Below, piece by piece: positions 5,464 to 6,145 of a DNA stretch of 6,145 bases (the stretch's first letter is position 1; every line of letters begins with the position of its first letter). The translations under genes and the position numbers were made by a program. This DNA comes from Propionibacteriaceae bacterium (lineage in GTDB: Bacteria > Actinomycetota > Actinomycetes > Propionibacteriales > Propionibacteriaceae). The stretch is from assembly GCA_905372155.1 (NCBI GenBank), contig CAJPNZ010000145.1, positions 1-6,145 of the forward strand. The letters run 5' to 3'. The notes beneath the pieces are model-generated. The model ran no database searches and had not been told where the DNA came from. It saw only the letters and a list, made by a program, of their open reading frames with translations.

Positions 5464-6145
5464 ACACCGAACAACTCGTCGCCCGCGTCCTCGACCCCGG
5501 CTGGCTCAGCGAACAGGCTGGACGGCCCGTCCGGGCCGCCCGGCTGCGGATCAAACCTCGTACCTCGCTGGTCGTCGGCCTCGACGATGCAGCCGGCCAC
5601 CCGGCCGGATGGCTGCGTTTCCTGTGGCCCATCAGCCACAACAAGGCCGCCCGGACCCGCCGGGAAGCCGGTGAACTGGGTCTGGAAACCGCCGAACACG
5701 AACTCGGGGAGCTGCTGGTGCAGACCGGCCCGCTGCCCGCCGACCCGAAACTGCTGACACGCATCGCAGCCGCCACCGCGTCCGGGAAACTCGGGCGCTG
5801 GGAGGCGTCGCAGGTGCTGCGCTACAACCCGCTGCGCAGGGTTGTGGTGCGCGACGGGATGCGTGTGGTGCGGGTCGCGACCAGCCGGGACAGGGGGGTG
5901 GCCTTCGACCGTTTCATGGCGGGGGTGGTCGAGACCCCCCGCCGTCTCGACGGCGGCGACCTGGACGGCGTCAGCGTCCACGCCTTCACCGGCGACTTGG
6001 ACCTGGCCGACCTCCTCGCCGGAAACCCACCGAGCCGGCCCTCTGACGAAAGCTGGTTGAGCCGGGCTGCGAGCGATTCTGATGGAAGTTGGTTGAGCCG
6101 GGCTGCGAGCGAAGCGAGTGGTCCGTGTCGAAACCATCCCGCCAC
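5460..6145 (+). CDS. probable phosphotransferase (APH-like kinase fold), N-terminal part, runs off the window
   Basis: The first 228 residues of an open frame without a stop before the window edge. It starts at ATG 5460, overlapping the transporter stop as ATGA, with GGAGG at 5449-5453. Residues about 119-140 (V-L-R-Y-N-P-L-R-R-V-V-V-R-D-G then V-V-R-V-A) resemble the N-lobe beta strands of aminoglycoside-phosphotransferase-like kinases; Arg138 sits near where such kinases carry the ATP-binding lysine. The strand GVSVHAFTGDLDLADLL (about 174-190) would be the hinge. About 115 residues precede this lobe and contain a similar L-R-I-K-P motif (29-33). The catalytic loop and metal-binding residues are not in the window. 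Residues 195 onward are encoded by repeat sequence, so the gene may carry an in-frame insert or be broken. The kinase call rests on pattern memory, not a database match. Confidence 0.6.
   Translation, partial: MNTEQLVARVLDPGWLSEQAGRPVRAARLRIKPRTSLVVGLDDAAGHPAGWLRFLWPISHNKAARTRREAGELGLETAEHELGELLVQTGPLPADPKLLTRIAAATASGKLGRWEASQVLRYNPLRRVVVRDGMRVVRVATSRDRGVAFDRFMAGVVETPRRLDGGDLDGVSVHAFTGDLDLADLLAGNPPSRPSDESWLSRAASDSDGSWLSRAASEASGPCRNHPA
6042..6113 (+). repeat. 36-bp tandem duplication, 12 codons in frame
   Basis: Positions 6042-6077 and 6078-6113 are two adjacent copies of a 36-base unit, identical at 32 of 36 positions by hand alignment; the differences are 6047/6083, 6049/6085, 6053/6089 and 6077/6113. 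The period is a multiple of three and the frame of the kinase-like gene continues through both, giving SDESWLSRAASD and SDGSWLSRAASE. Each copy contains the left half of the dispersed repeat that is complete at 6090-6136. Confidence 0.85.
6090..6136. repeat. dispersed palindrome-ended repeat unit (REP-like), with a left-half copy at 6054-6076
   Basis: A 47-base unit begins TGGTTGAG and ends TCGAAACCA, so its ends are complementary (TGGTT with AACCA; GA with TC after a 2-base bulge). Its centre contains GCGAGCGAAGCGAG. The left 23 bases also occur at 6054-6076. From general familiarity, short elements with this GGTTGAGC...GAGCGAAGCGAG...GTGTCGAAACC pattern occur in many copies, mostly between genes, in actinobacterial genomes; this cannot be shown from one window. 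It carries no gene and shows no clear target duplication. On the minus strand it opens a spurious reading frame starting MVSTRTTRFAR. Confidence 0.6.

Noticed and set aside
5091..6137. A minus-strand frame starting MVSTRTTRFAR at the right edge
   Set aside because: Its start lies in the dispersed repeat, which commonly creates such false N-termini, and its remainder is antisense to the transporter and kinase-like genes.
6042..6145. CRISPR array, suggested by the repeats at the right edge
   Set aside because: The two copies are directly adjacent without unique spacers, differ internally, and keep a coding frame.

Overview
The window comes from a high-GC Gram-positive bacterium, most likely an actinomycete. 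Codon third positions are almost all G or C, Shine-Dalgarno sites of the GGAGG type precede the genes, and the right edge holds a short dispersed repeat of a kind I associate with actinobacterial genomes (Propionibacteriales or Micrococcales). The lineage is an inference; no marker gene is present.

Layout: positions 1-169 are non-coding. They hold a double dyad (two TGAGA-N4-TCTCA sites 20 bp apart, 53-86) that looks like an operator, and a perfect 9-bp hairpin (130-152) next to the ribosome binding site of the first gene. From 170 to the right edge everything is one plus-strand set of five overlapping genes: a COG4671/MurG-like glycosyltransferase (170-1357), a GT4 glycosyltransferase with a WcaL/AmsK-like N-terminus (1354-2547), a second GT4 glycosyltransferase (2544-3668), a complete ABC exporter half-transporter (3661-5463), and the start of a probable aminoglycoside-phosphotransferase-fold kinase (5460 to beyond the window). 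Three junctions are ATGA overlaps and one is an 8-bp overlap, so the genes are very probably co-transcribed and translationally coupled.

How they may work together (inference): three different cytoplasmic GT-B enzymes build or decorate a glycosylated product, the homodimeric type I ABC exporter flips or exports it, and the kinase-like protein phosphorylates a sugar, precursor or product. There is no Wzm/Wzt pair, Wzx/Wzy protein or initiating phosphoglycosyltransferase in the window, so this is not a textbook polysaccharide locus as far as it can be seen. The product is unknown.

The most unusual part is the last 100 bases. A 36-bp (12-codon) tandem duplication and a 47-bp dispersed-repeat unit with complementary ends sit in the open reading frame of the kinase gene, just where the N-lobe to C-lobe hinge would be. 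They either add an in-frame insert or mark a broken gene; the window ends before this can be decided.
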